A DNA stretch of 64,000 nt, from the NCBI RefSeq assembly GCF_001612785.1, contig NZ_BDBC01000021.1, positions 1 to 64,000 of the forward strand, written 5' to 3'. The translations under genes were made by a program, and so were the position numbers. The notes beneath the pieces were generated by a model that searched no databases, was not told the origin of the DNA, and saw only the letters and a list, made by a program, of their open reading frames with translations. How positions within the stretch are numbered: position 1 is the first letter of the stretch; each line of letters begins with the position of its first letter. Of this stretch, positions 7,809 through 16,311 are shown one piece after another. The stretch is from Nocardia beijingensis NBRC 16342 (GTDB taxonomy: Bacteria > Actinomycetota > Actinomycetes > Mycobacteriales > Mycobacteriaceae).

Positions 7809-8594
7809 ATGACCAGCGTGACCACCGAACGGATGCCGGTGCTGTATCTCTCGCACGGCGCTCCGCCACTGGCCGATCACGCGAGCTGGCCCGCCGAGCT
7901 GGCGGCGTGGTCGCGCGCGTTACCGCGCCCCCGCGCGATCCTGATCGTCTCCGCGCACTGGGAGGCCGCGCCCATCGCGCTCGGCGCCACCGAGACGGTG
8001 CCGCTGGTCTACGACTTCTGGGGCTTCCCCGAGCGCTACTACCGGGTGCGCTATCCCGCGCCGGGTGCGCCGGAGCTGGCCGAGAACGTGCGAAACCTGT
8101 TGGGCGGACCGGGCGTCGCCGTGGCCGACGTCCCGGAGCGCGGGCTCGATCACGGCGCCTACGTGCCGCTGAAGGAGATGTACCCGGACGCCGACGTGCC
8201 GGTGTTGCAGCTGTCCATGCCGACGCTGGAGCCGCAGGCGCTGCTGGACATCGGCCGGAAACTGGCGCCGCTGCGCGAGCAGGGCGTGCTGATCGTCGGC
8301 AGCGGGTTCTTCACCCACAATCTGCGCGCCATGACGTCCGACGACGAGCAGGTGCACTCCTTCACCGCCGAATTCGACGTCTGGGGCCGTGAGACACTGG
8401 CCGCCGCCGATGTGGACGCGCTGCTCGATTTCGAGCGCAAGGCGCCGGCCGCCCGCTTGGCCCACCCCCGCGCCGAGCACTTCGCACCGCTGTTCGTCGC
8501 GCTCGGCGCGGGCGAGGAGGACCTCGGCGCGCTGCGCACCGTCATCGACGGCTACTGGTTCGGCATGGCGCGACGATCGGTCCAGCTCGGCTGA
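7809..8594 (+). CDS. DODA-type (LigB-like) extradiol dioxygenase
   Basis: A 261-residue member of the class III extradiol ring-cleavage family, similar to E. coli YgiD and plant 4,5-DOPA dioxygenase. The metal-binding histidines are visible in YLSHGAPPL near residue 13, in VSAHWE near 50, in GLDHGAYVPL near 113 and in GFFTHNLR near 170. The enzyme would bind Fe(II) or Zn(II) and open a catechol-type ring. The ATG at 7809 follows an AGAGGAG site. MarR control from the divergent gene suggests induction by an aromatic compound. The natural substrate cannot be told from sequence. Confidence 0.87.
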   Translation: MTSVTTERMPVLYLSHGAPPLADHASWPAELAAWSRALPRPRAILIVSAHWEAAPIALGATETVPLVYDFWGFPERYYRVRYPAPGAPELAENVRNLLGGPGVAVADVPERGLDHGAYVPLKEMYPDADVPVLQLSMPTLEPQALLDIGRKLAPLREQGVLIVGSGFFTHNLRAMTSDDEQVHSFTAEFDVWGRETLAAADVDALLDFERKAPAARLAHPRAEHFAPLFVALGAGEEDLGALRTVIDGYWFGMARRSVQLG

Positions 8595-8658
8595 CCGTCG
8601 CTCCCCGCGCAAGTCGTCCCCCGGGAGCGCGGCGTGGTGCGCACCGCCGCGCACGGCG

Positions 8659-9192
8659 TCATCGGATGCGCAGCGCGGTCAGCCGCCACCCTGCCGAGCG
8701 GCTCCGCACGATGCGCCCGGCCAAGGCGAAACGGCGTCCGCCGCGGGCGTAAGCGGCGAAGATCTCGGCGGTCCTGGCGTCGACGAGCACCACGCTCACC
8801 CGGATCGGCACCGCGACGCCAAGACCGCGGCCCGGCACGAAACCGGCGTCGAGCACCGTGCGCACCGCGGCGACAACGGTGGCGTCGGCGACCACGGCCA
8901 GTTGCGGCACCGGTCTCCTACGGTCGAGCACCTCGAGGACGATGCGCACCGCCGACTCGGCGAATCGCCGTGCGGACGACCCGGTTTCGTCCGCCGCCCG
9001 CGCCGCGGACGCATGACTTCGCCGCACCGCGCTGCGCACCCCGGCACTAGCCCGGCCGGACCCGGCACGCGGCCGCGTGCGGCAGGGTAGCGCCCGGACG
9101 GGTTCCGGAGCACGAGCCTCGGCGCGCCCGCGGCTGTCCAAGGGGGGCTCCGGATTCGGAGCGGGCGCCAACCAATCGTGATAACCAGCCAT
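8659..9192 (-). CDS. Rv3235-like (DUF6459-type) conserved protein
   Basis: A 177-residue Ala/Arg/Pro-rich protein. Residues 1-75 are low complexity and probably disordered. The conserved part starts at about 77 with SARRFAESAVRIVLEVLDRR, then RPVPQLAVV, and ends with AEIFAAYARGGRRFALAGRI and GWRLTALRIR. This pattern recalls the actinobacterial Rv3235 family, whose function is unknown and which usually sits near secA1; that is from memory. No secA is visible here. The ATG at 9192 has GAAGGG seven bases upstream. The assignment rests on the C-terminal pattern only. Confidence 0.6.
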   Translation of the reverse strand: MAGYHDWLAPAPNPEPPLDSRGRAEARAPEPVRALPCRTRPRAGSGRASAGVRSAVRRSHASAARAADETGSSARRFAESAVRIVLEVLDRRRPVPQLAVVADATVVAAVRTVLDAGFVPGRGLGVAVPIRVSVVLVDARTAEIFAAYARGGRRFALAGRIVRSRSAGWRLTALRIR

Positions 9193-9212
9193 GCCAATCC
9201 CTTCGAAACCCG

Positions 9213-9509
9213 ATGGTCGAAATCCTGTGGCGACCGATTCTGCGGACGACCCACCGGAAATCGCGCGTAGTCGGCTACCCGATTCCGTCCGGCTCCCCGC
9301 CCACCCTGTTGATCGAGGGGTCGAGCGATCACCTGGTGCTCGCCGAGCACACCGCGGCCTACGCCGCCGCCTCGGCGAGCGCGGGCGTCCCGTAGCGCAA
9401 CGTCGAGCTTCCCTTCTCGGGCCCCGCCTTCGGCATCATCGAACTCGACACTGACGCGCAAGTCACGCGCGAAATCACCCGGACGTGGCCGGCGGAATAC
9501 CTGCCGTAA
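9213..9509 (+). pseudogene. decayed alpha/beta hydrolase C-terminal remnant
   Basis: The frame reads PPTLLIEGSSDHLVLAEHTA, then AGVP, an in-frame TAG at 9393-9395, then RNVELPFSGPAFGIIELD and on to a TAA at 9507. Fused through the stop, this is the C-terminal third of an esterase: GSSDHLV holds the catalytic Asp, and the expected His of the PFSGHAF motif is now Pro. A single change of TAC (Tyr) to TAG explains the stop. The nucleophile elbow and N-terminal half are absent, so the gene is both truncated and interrupted. Any 60-residue product would lack the active site. Confidence 0.6.
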
Positions 9510-9612
9510 CCGACGCCACACCGCCGCGCGGGGAATATCGGCGGACCTCGTCCGGTTCCTTTGGTTGCCATATCCACCAAATTGCGCCAGACTGAAGAAC
9601 GAAGGAGGCGTC

Positions 9613-10707
9613 GTGCAGTTCGGAATCTTCACGGTCGGTGATGTGACGACCGACCCCACGACCGGCCGGACGCCGAGTGAGCACGAGCGCATCACCGCCA
9701 TGGTGACGATCGCGCGCAAGGCCGAGGAGGTCGGGCTGGACGTGTTCGCCACCGGCGAGCACCACAACCGGCCGTTCGTGCCGTCGTCGCCGACGACGAT
9801 GCTCGGCTACATCGCGGCGCGGACCGAGCGGTTGCAGCTCTCCACCGCGACCACCCTGATCACCACGAACGATCCGGTGAAGATCGCCGAGGACTTCGCG
9901 ATGTTGCAGCACCTGGCCGAGGGGCGGGTCGATCTCATGCTCGGCCGCGGCAACACCGGGCCGGTCTACCCGTGGTTCGGCAAGGACATCCGCGACGGCA
10001 TCGCGCTGGCGATCGAGAACTACCACCTGTTGCACCGGCTCTGGCGCGAAGACGTGGTCGACTGGGAAGGCAAATTCCGCACGCCCTTGCAGTCGTTCAC
10101 CTCGACGCCGCGCCCGCTGGACGACGTCCCGCCGTTCGTGTGGCACGGTTCGATCCGCAGCCCGGAGATCGCCGAGCAGGCGGCCTACTACGGCGACGGC
10201 TTCTTCGCCAACAACATCTTCTGGCCGAAGGAGCACTTCCAGCGGCTGATCGGGCTGTACCGGCAGCGCTACGAGCACTACGGCCACGGCTCCGCCGATC
10301 AGGCGATCGTCGGCCTGGGCGGACAGGTGTTCATGCGCAAGAACTCGCAGGACGCGGTGCGCGAGTTCCGCCCCTACTTCGACAACGCGCCGGTGTACGG
10401 GCACGGCCCGTCGCTGGAGGAGTTCACCGAGCAGACCCCGCTCACCGTGGGCAGCCCGCAGGAGGTCATCGACAAGACGCTCACCTTCCGCGAGACGTTC
10501 GGCGACTACCAGCGCCAGCTGTTCCTGATGGACCACGCGGGCCTTCCGCTGAAGACCGTGCTGGAGCAACTGGACCTGCTCGGCGAGGAAGTGGTGCCGG
10601 TGCTGCGCAAGGAGTTCGCGGCCATGCGCCCGGCGCACGTGCCCGACGCTCCGACGCACGCGAGCCTGGTCGCCGCCCGCGACGCCGCCGTGGAGGCGAC
10701 CCGATGA
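9613..10707 (+). CDS. LLM-class flavin-dependent monooxygenase, CE1758 family
   Basis: A 364-residue TIM-barrel oxidoreductase of the bacterial luciferase family that uses reduced FMN. The start GTG at 9613 gives VQFGIFTVGD and follows a strong GAAGGAGG site five bases upstream; an earlier ATG at 9565 lacks one. FATGEHHNRPF at about 45-56 and LITTNDPVKIAEDFAMLQ with LAEGRVDLMLGRGN at about 92-125 are luciferase-family hallmarks. The last four bases overlap the FMN reductase gene, so the two are translationally coupled and probably form a two-component monooxygenase, the reductase supplying FMNH2. The substrate is unknown. Confidence 0.88.
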   Translation: MQFGIFTVGDVTTDPTTGRTPSEHERITAMVTIARKAEEVGLDVFATGEHHNRPFVPSSPTTMLGYIAARTERLQLSTATTLITTNDPVKIAEDFAMLQHLAEGRVDLMLGRGNTGPVYPWFGKDIRDGIALAIENYHLLHRLWREDVVDWEGKFRTPLQSFTSTPRPLDDVPPFVWHGSIRSPEIAEQAAYYGDGFFANNIFWPKEHFQRLIGLYRQRYEHYGHGSADQAIVGLGGQVFMRKNSQDAVREFRPYFDNAPVYGHGPSLEEFTEQTPLTVGSPQEVIDKTLTFRETFGDYQRQLFLMDHAGLPLKTVLEQLDLLGEEVVPVLRKEFAAMRPAHVPDAPTHASLVAARDAAVEATR

Positions 10708-11309
10708 CCCGCATCGCCGTGGTGTCCGCGGGACTGTCGCAACCCTCGTCGACCCGGCTGCTCGCCGATCGGCTCGCCGCGGCGACCGGCGCGGCGCTGT
10801 CCGGGTCCGGCGCGGAGGCCACCTTCGACGTGGTCGAGGTACGCGAGCACGCCCGGGATCTGGCCGACAACCTGCTGACCGGATTCGCTCCGGCCGGGTT
10901 GCGCGCGACGCTCGAGACGGTGACCGGCGCCGACGGCCTGATCGCCGTCACGCCGATCTTCAACGCGTCCTACAGCGGCCTGTTCAAGACGTTCTTCGAC
11001 GTGCTGGAACCGGACGCGCTGGCCGGAATGCCGGTGCTGCTCGGCGCGACGGGCGGCTCGGCGCGCCACTCCCTCGCGCTGGAGCACGCCCTGCGGCCGA
11101 TGTTCAGCTACCTGCGCGCGGTGGTCACGCCCACCGCGGTCTACGCCGCCTCCGAAGACTGGGCGTCCGCGACAGCGCAGGGATTGAGTTCCCGAATCGA
11201 CCGCGCCGCAGCGGAATTCGCCGCTCAACTGACCGAAACGCCGCGACCGCGTGCCGCCGATCCGTACGACGACCCGGTACCGTTCGCACAGCTGCTCGGC
11301 ACGCACTGA
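10704..11309 (+). CDS. NAD(P)H-dependent FMN reductase, CE1759 family
   Basis: A 201-residue flavodoxin-fold reductase. VVSAGLSQPSSTRLLADRL at the N-terminus is the phosphate-binding loop for FMN, and TPIFNASYSGLFKTFFD at about residues 78-94 is the second FMN-contact segment. It overlaps the upstream monooxygenase by ATGA. The pairing of these two families is recurrent in actinobacteria, so its job is most likely to feed reduced FMN to that partner. Confidence 0.87.
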   Translation: MTRIAVVSAGLSQPSSTRLLADRLAAATGAALSGSGAEATFDVVEVREHARDLADNLLTGFAPAGLRATLETVTGADGLIAVTPIFNASYSGLFKTFFDVLEPDALAGMPVLLGATGGSARHSLALEHALRPMFSYLRAVVTPTAVYAASEDWASATAQGLSSRIDRAAAEFAAQLTETPRPRAADPYDDPVPFAQLLGTH

Positions 11310-11378
11310 TCTTCTTCCGACCGATCCCACCCCACCCACAGCCACCTAGTTCAATTCTCAATCAACAAGGAGAACATC

Positions 11379-11927
11379 ATGTCGACCGGAACCACCAACG
11401 CTCTGACCGCGGGCACCTGGGCCATCGACCCCGCCCACTCCACCCTCGGCTTCTCGGTGCGCCACCTGATGGTCAGCAAGGTGCGCGGGCGCTTCACCGA
11501 CTTCTCCGGCAAGCTGGTGATCGGCGAGGACGGCAGCGCCTCGGCCGAGGCCGAGATCCGGGTCGACTCGGTCACCACCGACAACGAACAGCGCGACGCC
11601 CACCTGCGCACCGCGGACTTCTTCCAGGCCGAGCAGTTCCCCGTGGCCACGTTCAAGTCCACCGGTTTCCGGGTGAACGGGGACGATTTCGTGGTGGACG
11701 GCGAATTCACCATCCGCGGCGTCACCAAGCCGGTATCGCTCGAGGTGGAGTTCCTCGGCGTCAACCCGGGCATGGGCAACGGGCCGGTCGCGGGCTTCGA
11801 GGCCAAGACCGTGATCAACCGCCGCGACTTCGGCATCACCATCGACATGCCGCTGCCCGACGGCGGCGCGGTGATCGGCGACAAGATCACCCTCACCCTC
11901 GAGGTCGAGGTCGGCCTGCAGGCCTGA
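11379..11927 (+). CDS. YceI family protein
   Basis: A 182-residue lipocalin-like beta-barrel expected to bind an isoprenoid or other lipid. WAIDPAHSTLGFSVRHLMVSK at residues 14-34 is the family opening, followed by AEIRVDSVTTDNEQRDAHLR and the C-terminal FGITIDMPLPDGGAVIGD. There is no signal peptide, so this copy is cytoplasmic, unlike E. coli YceI. AAGGAG at 11369-11374 is the ribosome site. A strong hairpin ends the transcript. The role in actinobacteria is unclear. Confidence 0.9.
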   Translation: MSTGTTNALTAGTWAIDPAHSTLGFSVRHLMVSKVRGRFTDFSGKLVIGEDGSASAEAEIRVDSVTTDNEQRDAHLRTADFFQAEQFPVATFKSTGFRVNGDDFVVDGEFTIRGVTKPVSLEVEFLGVNPGMGNGPVAGFEAKTVINRRDFGITIDMPLPDGGAVIGDKITLTLEVEVGLQA

Positions 11928-11932
11928 CCCGG

Positions 11933-11972
11933 ACGCCTCCCGCGGCTCGATCCCGCCGCGGGAGGCGTTTTC
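11933..11972 (+). terminator. hairpin terminator between yceI-like gene and DUF72 gene
   Basis: ACGCCTCCCGCGG pairs exactly with CCGCGGGAGGCGT across a 10-base loop and is followed by TTTTCC. This is a classical intrinsic terminator for the plus-strand yceI-like gene, and the stem can also serve the converging gene that stops at 11975. Confidence 0.8.
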
Positions 11973-11974
11973 CG

Positions 11975-12814
11975 TCAGAAGAGCGTCATCGGCTCGGCGG
12001 CGGCGGGCTCGGGCAGCGGCTCCAGTTCGGGCAGCCGGGCCCTGACCTCGTCGTGGAAACGGCGGGCCAGCTCGAGCGAGCCCGCGTTGTCCGGCGTGTG
12101 CAGGAATACCGTGGGCGAACGGCCTTCCCGCAGCCATTCGGCGACCGTGCCGACCCACGGCCGCCAGCCGTCGACGGTGCGCTGGACATCGTCGCGGCCG
12201 TGATACCGCACGATCGGGTATTCGGTCAGCGCGCGCATCCTGCGCCGCACCCGCGGCTTCTTCGCGGCCGCTTCCTGTTCCGCCGCGCTGGTGGGCGGAC
12301 CGTCGAAAAGCACTGTGGTGTCGAACGGCACCCATTCGGCGCCGACCCTGGACAGCACGTATTCCAGCTGGCGCGCCGCCTGCTCGTCGTCGAAGAACGC
12401 GGGGTGGCGCACTTCGACGGCGGCCCGGTGGTCGCGCGGTAGTTGTCGCAGGAACCCGGCCAGCGCGCCGAGATCGGTGGGTCCGAACGAACCGGGCAGC
12501 TGTACCCACAGGGCGTGGATGCGTTCGCCGAGCGGCTCCATCGCGGCGAGGAAGGACCGCAGCTCGTCCTCGGCCCCGGTCAGCCTGCGTTCGTGGGTGA
12601 TCGGCCTGGGCAGCTTGAGCACGAATCGGAACGTGGAATCGCATTGCGCCGCCCACGATTCGACCGTTCGCCGCGACGGCGTGGCGTAGAACGTCGTATT
12701 GCCCTCGACCGCGTTGCACCACGTGGCGTACCAGCGCAACCGCTCTCCCGGAGCGAGCTGCCGTTCCTGCCAGGCCGCGTGCGTCCACATCGCACATCCC
12801 ACGTGAAGCCGCAT
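11975..12814 (-). CDS. DUF72 domain-containing protein (YecE-like)
   Basis: A 279-residue TIM-barrel protein. MRLHVGCAMWTHAAW at the start, then WCNAVEGNTTFYATPSRRTVESW and FVLKLPRPITHERRL are the diagnostic DUF72 segments, and LRQLPRDHRAAVEVRHPAFF follows. The ATG at 12814 matches the family N-terminus; a GTG at 12844 would add ten poorly conserved residues. The biochemical role of DUF72 is not established, and nothing around this gene suggests one. It lies tail-to-tail with the yceI-like gene and behind glpK1 on the same strand, with a gap of 63 bases. Confidence 0.87.
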   Translation of the reverse strand: MRLHVGCAMWTHAAWQERQLAPGERLRWYATWCNAVEGNTTFYATPSRRTVESWAAQCDSTFRFVLKLPRPITHERRLTGAEDELRSFLAAMEPLGERIHALWVQLPGSFGPTDLGALAGFLRQLPRDHRAAVEVRHPAFFDDEQAARQLEYVLSRVGAEWVPFDTTVLFDGPPTSAAEQEAAAKKPRVRRRMRALTEYPIVRYHGRDDVQRTVDGWRPWVGTVAEWLREGRSPTVFLHTPDNAGSLELARRFHDEVRARLPELEPLPEPAAAEPMTLF

Positions 12815-12877
12815 GCTCTCGACGCTAACCCACGCTTCCGACACGAGCGCCGGTCCCCGCCACCGCGGGCCGCGAAA

Positions 12878-14395
12878 TCACCGCCGTGTGCGCTTCTTCG
12901 ACCGCACCCAGCCGAACGTCAACTCGACCGCGCGTTTCCAGTTCTCGTACTCGTCCTTCCGCAGCTGCGCGTCCATCCGCGGAACCCATTGGGCGGCAAG
13001 GCGCCAGTTGTTGCGCAAGCCTTCCAGGTCGGGCCAATACCCGACGGCAAGGCCCGCGGCGTAGGCCGCGCCGAGCGAGACCGTCTCGGCGACGAACGGA
13101 CGCGACACCGGCACGTCCAAGACGTCGGCCACGATCTGCATGAGCAGGTTGTTCGAGGTCATCCCGCCGTCGACGCGCAGTGCCGCGGCGTGCAGGCCGG
13201 AATCGGCGTTCATCGCCTCCACCACGTCGCGGGTCTGCCAGGCGGTGGCCTCCAGCACGGCGCGCGCGATGTGGCCCTTGGTGATGTAGGAGGTCAGTCC
13301 GGCGATCAGGCCCCGCGCGTCGCTGCGCCAATGCGGCGCGTACAGCCCGGAGAACGCGGGCACGACGTAGCAGCCGCCGTTGTCTTCGACCGTGCGCGCG
13401 AGGGTTTCGATCTCCGGCGCACTGGTGACCAGCCCGATGTTGTCGCGCACCCACTGCACCAGCGAGCCGGTGACCGCGATCGGACCCTCCAGCGCGTAGA
13501 CCGGCTCCGGGCCGATCTGGTAGCCGATCGTGGTGAGCAGCCCGTGCTCGGAGCGCACCAGGTCACGTCCGGTGTTCATCATGAGGAAACCGCCGGTGCC
13601 GTAGGTGCACTTGGTCTCCCCGCGGGCGAAACAGGTCTGGCCGAACAGGGCGGCGTGCTGGTCGCCGAGCGCGGCGGCGATGGGGATGCCGGGCACCACC
13701 CGGCGGGTGCTGCCGTAGGACGCGGTCGAAGGCTGGATGCGCGGCAGCATGCGGGCGGGGATGCCGAAGAACTCCAGCAGTTCGTCGTCCCAGGTGAGGG
13801 TGCGCAAGTTCAGCAGGAGGGTGCGGCTGGCGTTGGTGACGTCGGTGCGGTGCAGCCCCCCGTCGGGGCCGCCGGTGAGGTTCCAGATCAGCCAGGTCTC
13901 CATGGTGCCGAACAGCACTTCGCCGCGCTCGGCGCGCTCGCGCAGTCCGGGCACCGAGTCCAGCATCCAGCGCAGCCGTGGTGCGGCGAAATAGCTGGCC
14001 AGCGGTAGGCCGCACAGCTCACGGATTCTTTCGGAGCCCGGCTTGTGCTCCAGTTCGCGGACCAGTTCCTCGGTGCGCACGTCCTGCCAGACGATCGCGC
14101 GCCCGATCGGCGTGCCGGTGCGGCGGTCCCACACCACGGTGGTCTCGCGCTGATTGGCGATGCCGAGCGCGGCGATCCGGTCGGCGGTCACACCGGAGTC
14201 CCGCAGGGCCTGCGGCACGATGCGCTCGACGTTGCGCCAGATCTCCAGCGCGTCCTGCTCGGCCCAGCCCGGCCGCGGATAGTGCTGCCGGTGCGGGCGT
14301 TGCGCGACGCCGACCAGCCGGGCACGCTGGTCGAACAGGATGCACCGCGTGGAGGTGGTGCCCTGGTCGATGGCCAGCACGTAACGCTGCTTCAT
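12878..14395 (-). CDS. glpK: glycerol kinase, first copy
   Basis: A 505-residue FGGY-family kinase that makes sn-glycerol 3-phosphate from glycerol and ATP in the cytoplasm. The phosphate loop AIDQGTTSTR lies at 9-18. The glycerol contacts QRETTVVWD, AIVWQD, ASYFA and LGDQHAALFG are all present, and AALRVDGGMTSNNLLMQ is the ADP-site signature. It differs from the second copy in the loop after the tyrosine, AAPRLRW against SGGKLRW, which is the more usual form. It is read away from the glpF-glpK2-glpD operon, just downstream of the IclR gene, and is probably in one transcript with it. The second kinase makes it look redundant or specialised. Confidence 0.9.
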   Translation of the reverse strand: MKQRYVLAIDQGTTSTRCILFDQRARLVGVAQRPHRQHYPRPGWAEQDALEIWRNVERIVPQALRDSGVTADRIAALGIANQRETTVVWDRRTGTPIGRAIVWQDVRTEELVRELEHKPGSERIRELCGLPLASYFAAPRLRWMLDSVPGLRERAERGEVLFGTMETWLIWNLTGGPDGGLHRTDVTNASRTLLLNLRTLTWDDELLEFFGIPARMLPRIQPSTASYGSTRRVVPGIPIAAALGDQHAALFGQTCFARGETKCTYGTGGFLMMNTGRDLVRSEHGLLTTIGYQIGPEPVYALEGPIAVTGSLVQWVRDNIGLVTSAPEIETLARTVEDNGGCYVVPAFSGLYAPHWRSDARGLIAGLTSYITKGHIARAVLEATAWQTRDVVEAMNADSGLHAAALRVDGGMTSNNLLMQIVADVLDVPVSRPFVAETVSLGAAYAAGLAVGYWPDLEGLRNNWRLAAQWVPRMDAQLRKDEYENWKRAVELTFGWVRSKKRTRR

Positions 14396-14443
14396 GCTCG
14401 GCTGCTCCTGGTCGACATCGGCTGGTCACCGGCGGGACGAAAG

Positions 14444-15208
14444 TCATTCCCCCGCGGCGAGATCACGCGACACCGCCCGTGCGGCGTCGAGCACCTGACC
14501 GACCAGCGCGGGCCGGTGCCGCAACTGGGCGTCACAGAGCCGGTCCACTGCGCCGGTGATGCCGATGGCGCCGACCACGAGCCCACCTGGAGCCCGGATC
14601 GGCGCCGCGATTCCCGCCTCGCCCGTACGGAATTCCTCGGTGTCGCCCGCCCATCCGGCCTGCCGGACGCCGCCGAGCGCCCTGGCGAGCGCGGCGCGGT
14701 CGACCAAGGTGCGGTGCGTGAGCGGGGCGAGTTCGGCGCGACGCGTCGCGGCGGCCAGGTCGGTGTCGTAGGCGAGCAGGACCTTGCCCAGCGCGGTGGC
14801 GTGCGGCGGCAGCAGTTCGCCGAGTTCGAGCGCCTGCTGGGTGTTGTCGGGGCGGAACACGTGATGCACGACGACCACCGCGCCGTCCATCGGCGCACCG
14901 ATCCGCACCGACTCACCCGTGCGCGCGGCGAGTGCGTCGGCCCAGTTGATCGCGCGGGAGCGCAACTCGTTCGCGTCGAGGTAGCTGGTGCCCAGGTGCA
15001 GCAGCGCGGCGCCCAGCTGGTACTTGCCGGTGGCCGGGTCCTGTTCGACGAAACCGACGCCGTGGAGGGTGCGCAGGATACCGTGCGCGGTCGGCTTCGG
15101 CAGATCGAGCGCGCCCGCGATGTCGCCGACGCCGAGCCGCCCGGAACCACGGGCCAGCAGCCGCAGCACGGCCGCCGCCCGCTCGATCGATTGGATCGCA
15201 CCCGGCAT
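14444..15208 (-). CDS. IclR family transcriptional regulator of the glycerol locus
   Basis: A 254-residue regulator. The winged HTH covers about residues 5-65, with GVGDIAGALDLPKPTAHGIL as recognition helices. The C-terminal effector domain carries the IclR pattern ATALGKVLLAYD and GEAGIAAPIRAPGG. The ATG at 15208 with a GGTAGG site is preferred to a TTG at 15241 that would overlap an operator palindrome. It lies between glpK1 and the divergent glpF operon, beside two identical 15-bp palindromes. GylR, an IclR protein, controls glycerol genes in Streptomyces, so this is most likely the GylR counterpart. Confidence 0.88.
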   Translation of the reverse strand: MPGAIQSIERAAAVLRLLARGSGRLGVGDIAGALDLPKPTAHGILRTLHGVGFVEQDPATGKYQLGAALLHLGTSYLDANELRSRAINWADALAARTGESVRIGAPMDGAVVVVHHVFRPDNTQQALELGELLPPHATALGKVLLAYDTDLAAATRRAELAPLTHRTLVDRAALARALGGVRQAGWAGDTEEFRTGEAGIAAPIRAPGGLVVGAIGITGAVDRLCDAQLRHRPALVGQVLDAARAVSRDLAAGE

Positions 15209-15233
15209 ATCGGACAACCTACCCGCGTCGTGA

Positions 15234-15248
15234 TTCGACAATGTCGAA
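15234..15248. promoter_or_regulatory. IclR operator copy 1, TTCGACAATGTCGAA
   Basis: A perfect 7+1+7 palindrome 25 bases upstream of the iclR ATG. The same 15 bases recur at 15359. The copy nearest the regulator probably mediates its autoregulation. Confidence 0.75.
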
Positions 15249-15358
15249 CGATTGGTAATACCTGGGCAACATCATCGAAACCCAGTGTGAGCTGCGCCAT
15301 ACATCCTCCTCGCGGGTCGGACGGTAGCGGCGCCGCCTTCCGGCAACCAGTCGAGGCG

Positions 15359-15373
15359 TTCGACAATGTCGAA
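15359..15373. promoter_or_regulatory. IclR operator copy 2, TTCGACAATGTCGAA
   Basis: An exact second copy of the palindrome, 125 bases from the first and 91 bases upstream of the glpF ATG. It is well placed to regulate the glpF-glpK2-glpD transcript. Confidence 0.75.
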
Positions 15374-15464
15374 CGGCAGCGGTATCCGGGTGCCACTTCC
15401 CGCCGTAATTTCCGTTTCACGCACGGTCGCGTCCGCGACCTGCGGGGCGAACGGAGGCTCAACG

Positions 15465-16274
15465 ATGAACTTCGGCTCGATCTTCCTCAGCGAGGCACTG
15501 GGCACAGGCGTGCTGGTGCTGCTCGGGGTCGGTGTGGTCGCGAACGTATTGCTGGCGAAATCCAAAGGGTTGGACGGCGGCTGGCTGCTGATCAACGTGG
15601 GGTGGGGGTTCGCCGTCCTGGCGGGCGTCTACGTCGCCTACAAGACCGGCGGTCATCTGAATCCCGCGGTCACCGTCGGCATCCTGTTCAGCGGCGCCGA
15701 CGAGTTCGCCCCCGGCATCGCGATCTCCGGATCGACGACGCTCGCCTACCTCAGCGGCCAATTCGCCGGCGCGTTCCTCGGCGCGACCGTCGCCTACGTG
15801 GCCTACAAGCGCCACTTCGACGCCGAGACCGACGAGGAGAAGAAGCTCGCGGTATTCGCCACCGGCCCCGCGATTCGCGCCCTGCGCTGGAACTTCGTCA
15901 CCGAGGTGATCGGCACGTTCACCCTCGTCCTGGTGATCCTCACCTTCGGTCACACTCCGAGCGGGCTCGGCCCGGCCGCCGCCGCGCTCTTGGTCGTCGG
16001 CATCGGCGCCTCGCTGGGCGGGCCGACCGGATACGCCATCAACCCCGCCCGCGATCTCGGTCCGCGCATCGCGCACGCGCTGCTGCCGGTGCGCAAGCCC
16101 GCTCATGCCGAAGCGGTCCTGGTCCCGGTCGGCGCGGGCGCCCCCGCACCGGCCGAAGCGACCGACGCGGTATCGCGCGGCAAGGACTCCGACTGGGGTT
16201 ACGCCTGGGTGCCGGTGTTCGGCCCGCTGCTCGGTGGCGCGCTGGCCGGACTCGCCGCGCAGTTCCTGTTCTGA
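15465..16274 (+). CDS. glpF: MIP family glycerol facilitator
   Basis: A 269-residue six-helix channel for passive glycerol entry. The two pore motifs are HLNPAVT at 64-70 and AINPARD at 191-197. The Asp directly after NPAR is typical of aquaglyceroporins and absent from water-only channels. An extended loop before the last helix, about residues 207-245, is rich in Ala and Pro. CGGAGG precedes the ATG at 15465. It heads the glpF-glpK2-glpD operon, with 37 bases to glpK2. Confidence 0.92.
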   Translation: MNFGSIFLSEALGTGVLVLLGVGVVANVLLAKSKGLDGGWLLINVGWGFAVLAGVYVAYKTGGHLNPAVTVGILFSGADEFAPGIAISGSTTLAYLSGQFAGAFLGATVAYVAYKRHFDAETDEEKKLAVFATGPAIRALRWNFVTEVIGTFTLVLVILTFGHTPSGLGPAAAALLVVGIGASLGGPTGYAINPARDLGPRIAHALLPVRKPAHAEAVLVPVGAGAPAPAEATDAVSRGKDSDWGYAWVPVFGPLLGGALAGLAAQFLF

Positions 16275-16311
16275 TCCCGCTCTGTCCCAGTAGTTTCCCG
16301 AAAGGACCACG

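Noticed and set aside
15206..15241. TTG start of the IclR regulator at 15241
   Set aside because: It would begin inside an operator palindrome and has no ribosome site; the ATG at 15208 fits the family.
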